Below the pieces are notes generated by a model. It ran no database searches. It saw only the letters and a program-made list of their open reading frames with translations, and was not told where the DNA came from. A stretch of 38,794 nucleotides of DNA from a virus. This document shows positions 1 to 6,256 of this stretch, one piece after another. Position numbers and translations under genes: made by a program. The DNA lies in IMG/VR virus record IMGVR_UViG_3300013094_000008, positions 1-38,794 of that record. One strand, written 5' to 3'. How positions within the stretch are numbered: the first letter of the stretch is position 1; each line of letters starts with the position of its first letter.

Positions 1-123
1 AAATCTCCTTTTGGTTGTGTAAGTATCTTGCTTACATATTTATTTATCTCTTTTGTCTAAATACCTTGGTCTTGACTTATTTTATAGGCTGTTCTGCCAA
101 ATATTTTAATCAGTTCTTCAGTA
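1..123. repeat. Terminal direct repeat, left copy (identical to 38672-38794)
   Basis: Bases 1-123 match bases 38672-38794 exactly. The repeat covers a ribosome binding site, a hairpin leader, a promoter-like box and the 3' part of the gene at 57-242, all ordinary single-copy content. This fits the overlap left when a circular or circularly permuted genome is assembled. A physical packaging repeat cannot be excluded from sequence alone. Confidence 0.9.
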
Positions 124-242
124 TCTTGTTTACTTATTTCAATACGAAAATCTTCAGGCAACAGTTCATAATAAATCTGTTCACCTAATGTTAGTATCTG
201 TGTCTGTGTGTTTCTAATCTTGGTTATAGTTGGGTGTTCCAT
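57..242 (-). CDS. Hypothetical protein, 61 aa
   Basis: Unrecognised small protein beginning MEHPTITKIRN. I chose the ATG at 242 rather than the in-frame ATG at 281. The 242 start makes a TAATG overlap with the stop of the upstream gene, the commonest junction in this genome, and has an AAGGA Shine-Dalgarno about 7 bases before it. It is mixed-charge and hydrophilic, with no membrane segment or motif that I recognise. It is the last gene before the promoter-like box at 35-48, so it ends the 1.6 kb gene cluster. No function can be assigned. Confidence 0.6.
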   Translation of the reverse strand: MEHPTITKIRNTQTQILTLGEQIYYELLPEDFRIEISKQDTEELIKIFGRTAYKISQDQGI

Positions 243-568
243 TATTTGTCCTTGGGTATTATTGTAATCATTATATCGCATTTGTCAAACACTTTCATTG
301 GGGTATTAACTGTCATATCAACTGTGCCTTGTTCTTTATAACATAGGGTGTGTTGATACATATCTACAATCATTTGTCCAAGTGTGTCTCTTGCCATTTC
401 TGCCAATCTCAGTTGAGCAAATAAGTTTTGTTTATCATAGCCACGGTGTTTACATTGGCGGCGTAGTGATTTAACTGCCCATCCTGCTTTGTTATATAAG
501 TGACGCATATTACTAATGTCATATTCTTTTAGTATGTCCATTGTATATGCTGATTCTGGTCTTGCCAT
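242..568 (-). CDS. Hypothetical protein, 108 aa
   Basis: Unrecognised protein starting MARPESAYTMD, preceded by a good AGGAG site about 7 bases before the ATG. The middle third is rich in Lys/Arg and aromatic residues (KSLRRQCKHRGY), which could suit nucleic-acid binding, but no named fold is visible. It overlaps the next gene by one base (TAATG), implying translational coupling, and follows a 31-codon gene by one base. Function unknown. Confidence 0.7.
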   Translation of the reverse strand: MARPESAYTMDILKEYDISNMRHLYNKAGWAVKSLRRQCKHRGYDKQNLFAQLRLAEMARDTLGQMIVDMYQHTLCYKEQGTVDMTVNTPMKVFDKCDIMITIIPKDK

Positions 569-569
569 T

Positions 570-665
570 TCATTTCTCCTGTATTATTCTTATTGCTTTG
601 TAGCCATCGCCTTTGTTCCAATAGTATCTGGCTCTTTGTAATCTAATCCATTCAGTTAATCGCAT
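570..665 (-). CDS. Candidate small gene, 31 aa
   Basis: A 31-codon frame (MRLTEWIRLQRARYYWNKGD...) fills the gap between the GroES-like gene and the 108-residue gene almost exactly. Its ATG follows the upstream stop by one base, with GAGG about 6 bases before it, and its TGA ends one base before the next ATG. The peptide is basic and Trp/Tyr-rich. The tight packing and ribosome site support expression; the short length keeps confidence moderate. No function is recognised. Confidence 0.5.
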   Translation of the reverse strand: MRLTEWIRLQRARYYWNKGDGYKAIRIIQEK

Positions 666-666
666 A

Positions 667-921
667 TTATACCTCAATGGCTAATATGTTTTGTATGTCA
701 GTTATAAAATAGTCAGTGCCTTTGCTATCTAACATAGGAGCATTGCCCCAGTTGCCAATAATAACTGTGTCGCCAACTTTAACTGATTCTACTTTATGTC
801 CAACACTAACAACTTGTGCTCGTGGATGGTCTTTTGCTGTTTGTAAGAAAATACCACCTGCTGTTGTTGTGCTACTTTCAATCTTTATTACTACTACTCT
901 GGTTTCTATTGCCATTAACAT
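667..921 (-). CDS. groES-like: GroES-like co-chaperonin (Cpn10), 84 aa
   Basis: The protein follows the Cpn10 plan along its length. An N-terminal strand (TRVVVIKIE) leads to a mobile-loop region with TTTAGGIFLQ at about residues 18-27, where GGI-F-L stands for the GroEL-contacting hydrophobic tripeptide. Next comes AQVVSVG, then the SVKVGDTVIIGNWG strand, and a C-terminal DYFITDIQNILAIEV that matches the usual EYL...DILAIIE ending. The likely role is to cap the host GroEL ring and help phage proteins fold, as phage T4 gp31 does for its capsid protein. The ATG at 921 was chosen because it follows the upstream stop by one base and has GGGAG upstream; an in-frame ATG at 951 would overlap the neighbour. 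No GroEL gene is present, so a host GroEL partner is inferred. Confidence 0.88.
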   Translation of the reverse strand: MLMAIETRVVVIKIESSTTTAGGIFLQTAKDHPRAQVVSVGHKVESVKVGDTVIIGNWGNAPMLDSKGTDYFITDIQNILAIEV

Positions 922-922
922 A

Positions 923-1234
923 TTAACATCTCCCGTCCATATCTGGGTCATTTTGTTCTCGTTCCATCCACGCTTGTAACATTTTAGTTTGTTCTTCGTG
1001 TAGTTGTTGTCTGTAGGGTTTGATTAACATATCAATCTTGTATTTCAGTTCAAATGTTAAATCACCCATATCACCTGCTTGGATACGAAAATCATCTACT
1101 GTGTCCAAATCAAGTTCTGCTTCACTTTCCATATAATAAAAGATAGTTTCGCTCATATTGCGTAGTTGTTCTGCCAAATCTACTATGTTTTGTAATAGTT
1201 GTTCTGGTAGGTCTTGGTGTTTTACTTTTAGCAT
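923..1234 (-). CDS. Hypothetical helical protein, 103 aa
   Basis: Unrecognised, strongly acidic, probably mostly helical protein beginning MLKVKHQDLPEQLLQNIVDLAEQLRNM. Leucine spacing in the first 35 residues and in LTFELKYKIDMLIKPYRQQLHEEQ suggests coiled-coil segments. The start at 1234 has AAGGAG about 9 bases upstream. It lies directly ahead of the GroES-like gene, with a one-base gap, so the two are probably co-translated. No function can be assigned. Confidence 0.7.
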   Translation of the reverse strand: MLKVKHQDLPEQLLQNIVDLAEQLRNMSETIFYYMESEAELDLDTVDDFRIQAGDMGDLTFELKYKIDMLIKPYRQQLHEEQTKMLQAWMEREQNDPDMDGRC

Positions 1235-1249
1235 TTCATTTCTCCTTGT

Positions 1250-1615
1250 TTATGCTGGGTATATTTCAAACTCAAACAAGTTGTCAAAGTTTGATTGTTT
1301 TGGTTTTGATTTGTATTGAACATAACGCATAACATCTTCCATTGTTAATACCTCTGTCATTTGTGCTTTGCTGTCAGCATCCAATACATTTTTCTTTTTA
1401 ACAGTCTGGCGTAAACTACGCTTTAGATTGGTGTAAACTCCACACCAATCACCAAATATAATCTCTTGCCAATAGTTAAAGTTTCTGTAAGTTGAGTCAA
1501 CTATCATTTCATATTGTTGTAGCGTATCTACATCAATCCATTGTAGCGTATAGATTTTGCTACCATTTAGTTTACCTGTCTTTTCAGTAATCTCATATAA
1601 AATATAACTTGTCAT
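1250..1615 (-). CDS. Hypothetical protein, 121 aa; first gene of the 1.6 kb cluster
   Basis: Unrecognised protein beginning MTSYILYEITEKTGKLNGSK. Alternating hydrophobic residues in the first 50 residues suggest beta structure, and a basic stretch (LKRSLRQTVKKK) lies in the middle. It has a clear AAGGAG site and is the first gene after the terminator at 1672-1699 and the promoter-like box plus hairpin at 1632-1661. It therefore probably opens the transcript that runs through the GroES-like gene. Function unknown. Confidence 0.7.
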   Translation of the reverse strand: MTSYILYEITEKTGKLNGSKIYTLQWIDVDTLQQYEMIVDSTYRNFNYWQEIIFGDWCGVYTNLKRSLRQTVKKKNVLDADSKAQMTEVLTMEDVMRYVQYKSKPKQSNFDNLFEFEIYPA

Positions 1616-1631
1616 TTCAATCTCCTTGTTA

Positions 1632-1648
1632 GTAAGTTTCTTGCTTAC
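1632..1648 (-). promoter_or_regulatory. 5'-leader hairpin, copy 2 (GTAAG-N7-CTTAC)
   Basis: A five-base-pair inverted repeat with a seven-base loop sits directly after the NATAAATA box and before the ribosome site of the gene at 1250-1615. The same hairpin occurs after the boxes at 35-48 and 4753-4766. It could protect the RNA 5' end or be an operator for a dyad-binding protein; the sequence does not decide between these. Confidence 0.55.
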
Positions 1649-1661
1649 ATATTTATTTATA
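1648..1661 (-). promoter_or_regulatory. NATAAATA promoter-like box
   Basis: On the minus strand this reads TATAAATAAATATG, matching the T4/cyanophage late-promoter core TATAAATA. No good -35 hexamer lies at normal spacing. Counting six bases past the core puts the predicted start on the first base of the GTAAG hairpin. It lies between a terminator (1672-1699) and the first gene of the next cluster. Confidence 0.5.
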
Positions 1662-1671
1662 TCAAATCAAG

Positions 1672-1699
1672 AAAAACCCCTAAATATAGAGGTCTTTTT
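1672..1699 (-). terminator. Rho-independent terminator
   Basis: On the minus strand the RNA reads AAAAAGACCUCU, then AUAUUU, then AGGGGUUUUU. The stem ACCUCU/AGGGGU, with one G-U pair, is extended by an A5/U5 arm and ends in a U run. It starts three bases after the stop of the gene at 1702-1989 and separates that cluster from the promoter-like box at 1648-1661. Confidence 0.75.
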
Positions 1700-1701
1700 G
1701 G

Positions 1702-1989
1702 TTATTTTGATATCACGATTTTAGGAATATTAGTAGAACTAATAGTCTGTCCATCGCTGTTTACAATAACAGGTTTGCCAATCTCACGCTTTCTGGCAAG
1801 TTCTTCAACTGCTTGTAGGTATTCTTCTGTAAATGTGCCATTCTTAATGTGTCCACGAATCACAGCAATAAACAATCCCATAATATAGTCATTGTCTAAT
1901 CCATTGGCTCTGAGTGTTTCAACAATGTTTTCCACTTCAACCAATACTACTTTTTGTTTCTTTTCTTGTTCTTGTTTACGGTTGCTCAT
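1702..1989 (-). CDS. Hypothetical protein, 95 aa
   Basis: Unrecognised protein beginning MSNRKQEQEKKQKVVLVEVENIVETLRANGLDNDYIMGLFIAVI. The charged N-terminus is followed by an amphipathic helical region. In-frame ATGs also occur at 1992 and 2004. I prefer 1989 because a GGAG lies seven bases before it, whereas the 2004 ATG lacks a ribosome site. It overlaps the end of the upstream gene by 14 bases and is followed at once by a terminator. Function unknown. Confidence 0.65.
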   Translation of the reverse strand: MSNRKQEQEKKQKVVLVEVENIVETLRANGLDNDYIMGLFIAVIRGHIKNGTFTEEYLQAVEELARKREIGKPVIVNSDGQTISSTNIPKIVISK

Positions 1990-2275
1990 CATCAGTCTCC
2001 ACATCCATTATTTCATATGTAATATCATAGCCACCTTTACGCTGTGTCCACCAATCATCATAATCGTGGTCAAACTCCAGATAACCTTGTCCCCAATCAT
2101 CTTCAATAACTTCTTCCAAGCGTTCTTGATTGCCTTCAGCAATATCTTGTAACAGTTGTAGTAAGTCTTCTTCAGGTGTGTCAGGATATAGTTGTTGTAG
2201 TTCTTCAATACCAAATGTTACATAGTATTGACTGTCTACCTGATGCCATTCGTGTTTTTTAACAGTTATTTTCAT
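1976..2275 (-). CDS. Hypothetical acidic protein, 99 aa
   Basis: Unrecognised, very acidic protein (MKITVKKHEWHQVDSQYYVT...), with a Glu/Asp-rich middle (TPEEDLLQLLQDIAEGNQERLEEVIEDD) and a Tyr/Trp/Asp-rich C-terminal part. High acidity is common in phage proteins that bind host nucleic-acid-binding proteins, but there is no motif to support that here. The ATG at 2275 comes one base after the upstream stop, with AAGGA upstream. Function unknown. Confidence 0.7.
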   Translation of the reverse strand: MKITVKKHEWHQVDSQYYVTFGIEELQQLYPDTPEEDLLQLLQDIAEGNQERLEEVIEDDWGQGYLEFDHDYDDWWTQRKGGYDITYEIMDVETDDEQP

Positions 2276-2276
2276 T

Positions 2277-2624
2277 TCATTTTTCCTTCAATATATTTAT
2301 CAAATCACCTTCTATTTCAAACCATATGTCTTTGTTTAACTGACAATATGCTCTGGTGTTACCTTTGTAACGCTTTAAGTCAAACCAGATAGTATCATAA
2401 CTTTCTTGTATGCCTGTATCAATATTTATGTCTATGATGGCACATTTCATATAACACTTTTTGTTTTCATATGTTAATGTGTTCCAGAATGGTTCAAATA
2501 CTGTATGATACCAAGGCATTTTTGGATCCATATAGCGTTGTCTGGTAGAAAACTCAAAGTTATCTTTAATACCATACCAAGTGCTTAAATCTTTTGGTCC
2601 TTGCTCAACTTTTACATATCTCAT
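2277..2624 (-). CDS. Hypothetical protein, 115 aa
   Basis: Unrecognised protein beginning MRYVKVEQGPKDLSTWYGIK, rich in aromatic residues, with alternating strands (KCAIIDINIDTG, DTIWFDLKRY). An in-frame ATG lies two codons earlier at 2630. The 2624 start is preferred because it makes the ATGA overlap with the upstream stop and places GGAGG seven bases upstream. Function unknown. Confidence 0.7.
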   Translation of the reverse strand: MRYVKVEQGPKDLSTWYGIKDNFEFSTRQRYMDPKMPWYHTVFEPFWNTLTYENKKCYMKCAIIDINIDTGIQESYDTIWFDLKRYKGNTRAYCQLNKDIWFEIEGDLINILKEK

Positions 2625-2794
2625 TTCCATTCCTCCATAATAGTTTCCAAATCTTGTAGATACTCACGCATTTCTTCTTGACGCTCTGTGTTATCGTGTT
2701 CGTCAAATGGCATACACATAAGTTCATATAGTTGGGAGCAATGCTCCCACTCTGCTTTAACTTCTGCTAATGTCTTAAACAGATGTTGTGCCAT
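2621..2794 (-). CDS. Hypothetical small protein, 57 aa
   Basis: A 57-residue frame (MAQHLFKTLAEVKAEWEHCS...METIMEEWK-type ending, read here as LETIMEEWK). It overlaps the glycosyltransferase gene upstream by 20 bases and the next gene by four (ATGA), with a GGAGAAAAACA ribosome site. The protein is acidic and helical, with regularly spaced leucines. Continuous overlap on both sides supports it as real. Function unknown. Confidence 0.65.
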   Translation of the reverse strand: MAQHLFKTLAEVKAEWEHCSQLYELMCMPFDEHDNTERQEEMREYLQDLETIMEEWK

Positions 2795-3638
2795 TGTTTT
2801 TCTCCTTCTGTTCAGCCATTTGTTGTAAGATGATTTTGCCTTCAGGTGTATTTGGGTCTACACGCTTAATACCAATCTTACGCTCTAACGCACTAAAGTC
2901 ACCAGCATACTCAAAGAAGCCAATGTGATTTAACAATACACGAGTGTCAACCCAAATGTCACCACCCTGTTCAATCCAACGGCGACAGAATGTCCAATCT
3001 TCACTCAAATAGTAACCGTGTTCGTCAATGATAGTGTCAAATATAGCATATAGGTGTGGTTCATATTGTTTGCCCAAACCAATATCATCACGATATTTTG
3101 TTTCAGGATATGCGGCGATTAGTTTACTATATACTTCCTTCTTAAACAATAAGAAACCTGTTGCCACTGTTTCTACTTGAATATAAGGACCATCTATTAG
3201 TCCGCCATTTTTACCATTAAAGTTGTAATCAATGGGCAAACCTTTTTTAGGATATAATCCACCAATAACATCTTTCTCTGCCGCCAACATACCTAAAATA
3301 GCATCGTGTTGGAAACGAATGTCAGCGTCAATAAACATAAAGTGTGTTGCGTGTGGGTTTTCCATAGCAATAGCACATAAACTGTTTCTGCCTCGTGGTA
3401 TTAAACTTTCTTTAACCATTGTGTTAAGACTCCATTTCAATCCAATGTTGTTTGCCACACAAATAAACTGAATCAAACTTGTCATAGTTGCTTCAAATAT
3501 TTGCCCAGCATAACAAGGGATTAAGATATGGATGTGATACTTACTCCAATCAATAGGTGTTTGCTCTGGTTGTTGTTGCTCAGGTGCTGGAACTGTTTTT
3601 GGTCCTGCGATTTTTTGTTTTGTTAGTTTTTTAGTCAT
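2775..3638 (-). CDS. Glycosyltransferase-like protein (GT-A fold), 287 aa
   Basis: After a Lys/Pro/Gln-rich leader of about 30 residues the protein begins IHILIPCYAGQIFEATMTSL, the usual first strand of a GT-A sugar-nucleotide-binding domain. THFMFIDADIRF holds the DxD metal site (about residues 102-110). DVIGGLYPKK, VATGFLLFKKEVY and SEDWTFCRRWIEQGGDIWVDT follow in the order seen in phage glycosyltransferases, with the acidic SEDW as the probable acceptor/base region. It would transfer a sugar from a nucleotide sugar; the acceptor (virion protein, host surface glycan or DNA) is unknown. It is coupled by ATGA to the GNAT-like gene upstream. Confidence 0.75.
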   Translation of the reverse strand: MTKKLTKQKIAGPKTVPAPEQQQPEQTPIDWSKYHIHILIPCYAGQIFEATMTSLIQFICVANNIGLKWSLNTMVKESLIPRGRNSLCAIAMENPHATHFMFIDADIRFQHDAILGMLAAEKDVIGGLYPKKGLPIDYNFNGKNGGLIDGPYIQVETVATGFLLFKKEVYSKLIAAYPETKYRDDIGLGKQYEPHLYAIFDTIIDEHGYYLSEDWTFCRRWIEQGGDIWVDTRVLLNHIGFFEYAGDFSALERKIGIKRVDPNTPEGKIILQQMAEQKEKNNGTTSV

Positions 3639-4195
3639 TTCTTTTCCTCTATTTTTTTATAGGCTATACTGCCTCTTAATATAAATCCTAAATCTTTGTG
3701 TAGTTTTAGGAATGCTTGTTGTTCCTGTCTAATACTTGTTGATACTAATACAGGAATACCATAGTTATAACACCAAACAATCCAATGTTGTAGTGTTTGT
3801 GCTACTAAAGTGATTCTGGTTCTGGCTGATAAACTTAAATCAGTGTGAATAAATCTTGCCTCTGCCATTTCTTCTTTAGCATATGTAGTGGTGTTGCCTC
3901 TGCCAATCCAACTCCACGCCATCAGTTTTTGTGTGTGCTTATGTCTTGCCACCATAATCTGTGTTATATGCTTGTAATGATATTGTTGTGTTATGGCAAT
4001 ATCAATGTTGTGAGCAAATAACGCTGGGTCTGGTGTAAAGATATTTTCTATCTCGTTTTGGAATAAACTTTCTGCCATATTAACAATGTCAGTAGTATCA
4101 CTCAGATTGGCATATTGCCATTGCCAAGTGTCTTTGTCAGAAGGAAAATACTTATTGGACATTTTTACGCTTTCTGGTTTTGGCTTGTCTGCCAT
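3635..4195 (-). CDS. GNAT-like acetyltransferase candidate, 186 aa
   Basis: The C-terminal half reads like a GNAT fold: AEARFIHTDLSLSARTRITLVAQTLQHW, then VLVSTSIRQEQQAFLKLHKDLGFILRGSIAYKK. The last part resembles the paired helix and strand where GNAT proteins carry F-LH...GF and a closing strand. The acetyl-CoA pyrophosphate loop (Q/RxxGxG/A) is not clear, so the call is tentative. The ATG at 4195 was chosen over a TTG two codons earlier. It overlaps the HNH gene by 44 bases, which is long for this genome. It lies directly before a glycosyltransferase gene, so a shared surface-modification job is possible. Confidence 0.45.
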   Translation of the reverse strand: MADKPKPESVKMSNKYFPSDKDTWQWQYANLSDTTDIVNMAESLFQNEIENIFTPDPALFAHNIDIAITQQYHYKHITQIMVARHKHTQKLMAWSWIGRGNTTTYAKEEMAEARFIHTDLSLSARTRITLVAQTLQHWIVWCYNYGIPVLVSTSIRQEQQAFLKLHKDLGFILRGSIAYKKIEEKK

Positions 4196-4532
4196 TAGCA
4201 ATCATCACTTGGTTGCGTTTGCTCAAGTCACCAATAACTAAATGTTCTGGGTTACAACAAGCAGGGTTACTACAAGTGTGGACTACATTCTCACCCTTAA
4301 ACAAGGCTCTGTCAAGCATAAGTCTTGCCACAAAGCGGTGAACTGTTACCATTAAACGCTTTTTAGTAGCGTCATTGATGGCACCAATAAATCCATATCC
4401 CTGACGATGTTTAGGTCCCGTCCATTCAATACAACCATTTTCTGCTGGTTGTTGTAGTTCGTTAAACCTATCCATCTTGACCCAGATGTCGTGGACTAAA
4501 GTATACTCTTCGTATTTTACTTTTCGTGCCAT
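4152..4532 (-). CDS. HNH endonuclease, 126 aa
   Basis: The protein carries the layout of small phage HNH endonucleases: GCIEWTGPKHRQGYG (about residues 34-48), TVHRFVARLML around residue 65, and VVHTCSNPACCNPEHL, which gives the second His, the metal-binding cysteines and the N-P-x-H-L ending of HNH_3-type proteins. The C-terminus is basic (RQAKTRKRKN), fit for DNA binding. Such genes are often mobile homing enzymes. The ATG at 4532 makes a TAATG overlap with the two-TM gene; a longer frame from 4658 only shadows that gene. Confidence 0.85.
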   Translation of the reverse strand: MARKVKYEEYTLVHDIWVKMDRFNELQQPAENGCIEWTGPKHRQGYGFIGAINDATKKRLMVTVHRFVARLMLDRALFKGENVVHTCSNPACCNPEHLVIGDLSKRNQVMIANGRQAKTRKRKNVQ

Positions 4533-4717
4533 TATTTGCCCATTCCTACAAAGTTTAACGCACCATAGTATACAAACCCAACAAACGCTAAAGCATTGAC
4601 AGTTAAACCTGCCCAATCTCCAATGTATTTTGTTAGTAAGTAATCTACAGTTGCCCATCCAATAATCATAATGATGGTTATTAATGTATATCCTGCGGCT
4701 TTTAAGTGTTGTGTCAT
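4532..4717 (-). CDS. Small two-helix membrane protein, holin candidate, 61 aa
   Basis: Two hydrophobic segments are clear: residues about 9-28 (GYTLITIIMIIGWATVDYLL) and about 37-57 (GLTVNALAFVGFVYYGALNFV), joined by a short polar turn (TKYIGD). Size and topology fit a class II holin or another small inner-membrane protein, but sequence alone does not prove lysis. The gene has a strong AAAAGGAGATTTGAAATG start region. It is the first gene after the promoter box and hairpin at 4738-4766. Confidence 0.6.
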   Translation of the reverse strand: MTQHLKAAGYTLITIIMIIGWATVDYLLTKYIGDWAGLTVNALAFVGFVYYGALNFVGMGK

Positions 4718-4737
4718 TTCAAATCTCCTTTTGTTAA

Positions 4738-4754
4738 TGTAAGTTTCTCTTACA
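4738..4754 (-). promoter_or_regulatory. 5'-leader hairpin, copy 3 (TGTAAG-N5-CTTACA)
   Basis: A six-base-pair inverted repeat with a five-base loop follows the NATAAATA box and precedes the AAAAGGAG site of the gene at 4532-4717. The stem is the same as at 18-36, but the loop is two bases shorter and different in sequence. This suggests the stem is what is conserved. Confidence 0.55.
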
Positions 4755-4766
4755 CATTTATTTATC
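4753..4766 (-). promoter_or_regulatory. NATAAATA promoter-like box
   Basis: Minus strand GATAAATAAATGTG; six bases past the GATAAATA core is the start of the TGTAAG hairpin. It opens the cluster beginning with the two-TM gene and ending at 1702. Confidence 0.5.
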
Positions 4767-4979
4767 TATTTGATGTAAATATGGTGGAATAATGGCTTTT
4801 TTAAGTCTCTCATAATCTTCACAAAGTTTATTATGACTATCAATAAAATGCCCCATCTGTGTAAACAGGTTGGCAAGTGATTGATTCAACTGTGCTTGGT
4901 TCAACATCAGTTGGCGTTGTTGTGTTTCTAATCGTTCTAATCTTTCGTATGGGTCTTCAATGTCTTCAAACAAGTTCAT
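4758..4979 (-). CDS. Coiled-coil hypothetical protein, 73 aa
   Basis: Small helical protein (MNLFEDIEDPYERLERLETQQRQLMLNQAQLNQ...) with leucines and methionines spaced as in a coiled coil over residues 10-60. Its ATG at 4979 overlaps the upstream GIY-YIG stop by four bases. It is the last gene before the box at 4753-4766, and its stop lies within that box. Function unknown. Confidence 0.65.
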   Translation of the reverse strand: MNLFEDIEDPYERLERLETQQRQLMLNQAQLNQSLANLFTQMGHFIDSHNKLCEDYERLKKAIIPPYLHQIDK

Positions 4980-5323
4980 TTTATAAGTTCCTTAATATGT
5001 AGAAATCGTGGACTTTTTACAGTTTTGTCTTTGGGTTTAATAACTTCTTTTAATACAACAGGGGCGTTAGCGGCATAAGATTGATTAAGACATTCTGGTT
5101 CTTCAAATACCTGTTTGATGAGTTGTAGTTCCAGTTCACGCATTTCCTGTTCATTACCCCACGCTACTATTTCTCTTGTCCAATCTTCACTGTCTTGTAT
5201 AATGCTTTTATTTATTAAATCACTACTGGTAATGTAGCCATCATTGGTGGTGCCTTTGTGACTACCAATGTAATACTTACCATCTGGCAAGTGTTTCCAT
5301 ACATAAACAAATGTATTTTTCAT
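4976..5323 (-). CDS. GIY-YIG endonuclease-like protein, 115 aa
   Basis: The N-terminus (FVYVWKHLPDGKYYIGSHKG...DGYITSSD) has the GIY-YIG layout: a degenerate first triad (YVW), an intact YIG and a following DGY element. The invariant Glu is probably in EMRELELQLIKQ. No DNA-binding repeat follows, so this is a single-domain form. It shares its N-terminal layout with the GIY-YIG gene just upstream and may come from a duplication. The start at 5323 overlaps that gene by four bases. Confidence 0.75.
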   Translation of the reverse strand: MKNTFVYVWKHLPDGKYYIGSHKGTTNDGYITSSDLINKSIIQDSEDWTREIVAWGNEQEMRELELQLIKQVFEEPECLNQSYAANAPVVLKEVIKPKDKTVKSPRFLHIKELIK

Positions 5324-5814
5324 TTCTTTTTAACTCCTGTCAATGTTTTACTAATCTTGTCTGCCCAAGTTATTTCTCTACCCAACATCTTTTGTCTAAT
5401 CTTTTCTTTAGTTTCTTGGGACATAGGTTTGCGAGAAGGGGTCTTTCTTTTTGTTGTCCGCATTTTGGTTTTAGCGGCTTCTGTGTGTGCCTTAAAGTAA
5501 AACTTACCATTGCCATTGTTCATATTATACATTAATGGGTTGTGTTTGGCATCAAATGCTGTGAGTATTTGTGTTTCCCATAGCACAACTTCTTCTGCTG
5601 TTACACCTATAAACAATATCTCTCTACGCCAATGGCTTGGGCATTTTTGTATTAGTTCTTTAACTAACTTGCTTGAGCATACATATCCATCATTAGGGTG
5701 TGATAGTTTAGCCCATCGTGCTCCAATGTAAAACTTGTTGTTGGTAATGTTAGTCCACTTGTAGACATAAGGTTGATAAATGGCATCAGTTTGTAATAAT
5801 CTTTTTTCGCACAT
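5320..5814 (-). CDS. GIY-YIG endonuclease with NUMOD3-like C-terminus, 164 aa
   Basis: The N-terminal domain has YVYKWTNITNNKFYIGARWAK...NDGYVCSSKLV, with a YVY and YIG pair, RREILFIG around residue 68 and a catalytic-type Glu in VVLWETQIL. The C-terminal part (KPMSQETKEKIRQKMLGREITWADKISKTLTG) matches NUMOD3-type DNA-binding motifs of homing endonucleases. It probably makes a site-specific DNA break. No intron or split host gene is visible beside it, so it is a free-standing endonuclease. Confidence 0.85.
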   Translation of the reverse strand: MCEKRLLQTDAIYQPYVYKWTNITNNKFYIGARWAKLSHPNDGYVCSSKLVKELIQKCPSHWRREILFIGVTAEEVVLWETQILTAFDAKHNPLMYNMNNGNGKFYFKAHTEAAKTKMRTTKRKTPSRKPMSQETKEKIRQKMLGREITWADKISKTLTGVKKK

Positions 5815-5815
5815 A

Positions 5816-6235
5816 TCAATCCCACCTTGTAGTTTTTCTAAATGCTCTGGTTTTGATTTCTATATTCAAATCAATGCCGTGTATTTGACACCAGATTTCT
5901 CTTAAACACATTGCGGCTTTCCAACTCAACTTCTTGTTATCCCAGTTCCTATCTCGTTTGTCCATAACACGAGGTGTAGTTCTGTGATGTAGGAGTATTT
6001 CATCCCTTACTTGTTCAAGTGCTGATGACTGGAATCCCTTGATGTATTGCGGGTGTTTGGCTTGTATGCGTTCTATTACACCAATCAGTAATAACCAATC
6101 GCTATCACTAAATGAGTGGAAATATGTATTCCACAAATAATGGTCATCTATGCGTAATGTTTTATTTGCCACTTGTTCATTTAGGTATTCAGCAAGTGAT
6201 TCCCATAAATCAATGGCGTAGTCTTCTGTTTTCAT
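5816..6235 (-). CDS. Hypothetical protein, 139 aa
   Basis: Unrecognised protein beginning MKTEDYAIDLWESLAEYLNEQV, helical and Trp-rich, with a basic C-terminal third (KRDRNWDNKKLSWKAA, IKTRAFRKTTRW). The ATG at 6235 was chosen over one at 6250 because AAAGGAG lies six bases upstream; the 6250 ATG is part of that ribosome site region. It is the first gene after the structured-RNA region and leads into the two GIY-YIG genes. Function unknown. Confidence 0.65.
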   Translation of the reverse strand: MKTEDYAIDLWESLAEYLNEQVANKTLRIDDHYLWNTYFHSFSDSDWLLLIGVIERIQAKHPQYIKGFQSSALEQVRDEILLHHRTTPRVMDKRDRNWDNKKLSWKAAMCLREIWCQIHGIDLNIEIKTRAFRKTTRWD

Positions 6236-6256
6236 ATCAACTCCTTTCATATATAA

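Noticed and set aside
1-123. Terminal repeat as a T7-like packaging repeat
   Set aside because: The repeat contains an ordinary promoter, leader and part of a gene, with no special signal, and is short for such repeats. Assembly overlap of a circular sequence is simpler, though the packaging end is unknown.
4533-4658. N-terminal extension of the HNH gene (MGNCRLLTNKIHW...)
   Set aside because: It is an off-frame reading of the two-TM gene, Cys-rich and without a ribosome site; the ATG at 4532 forms the usual TAATG junction.
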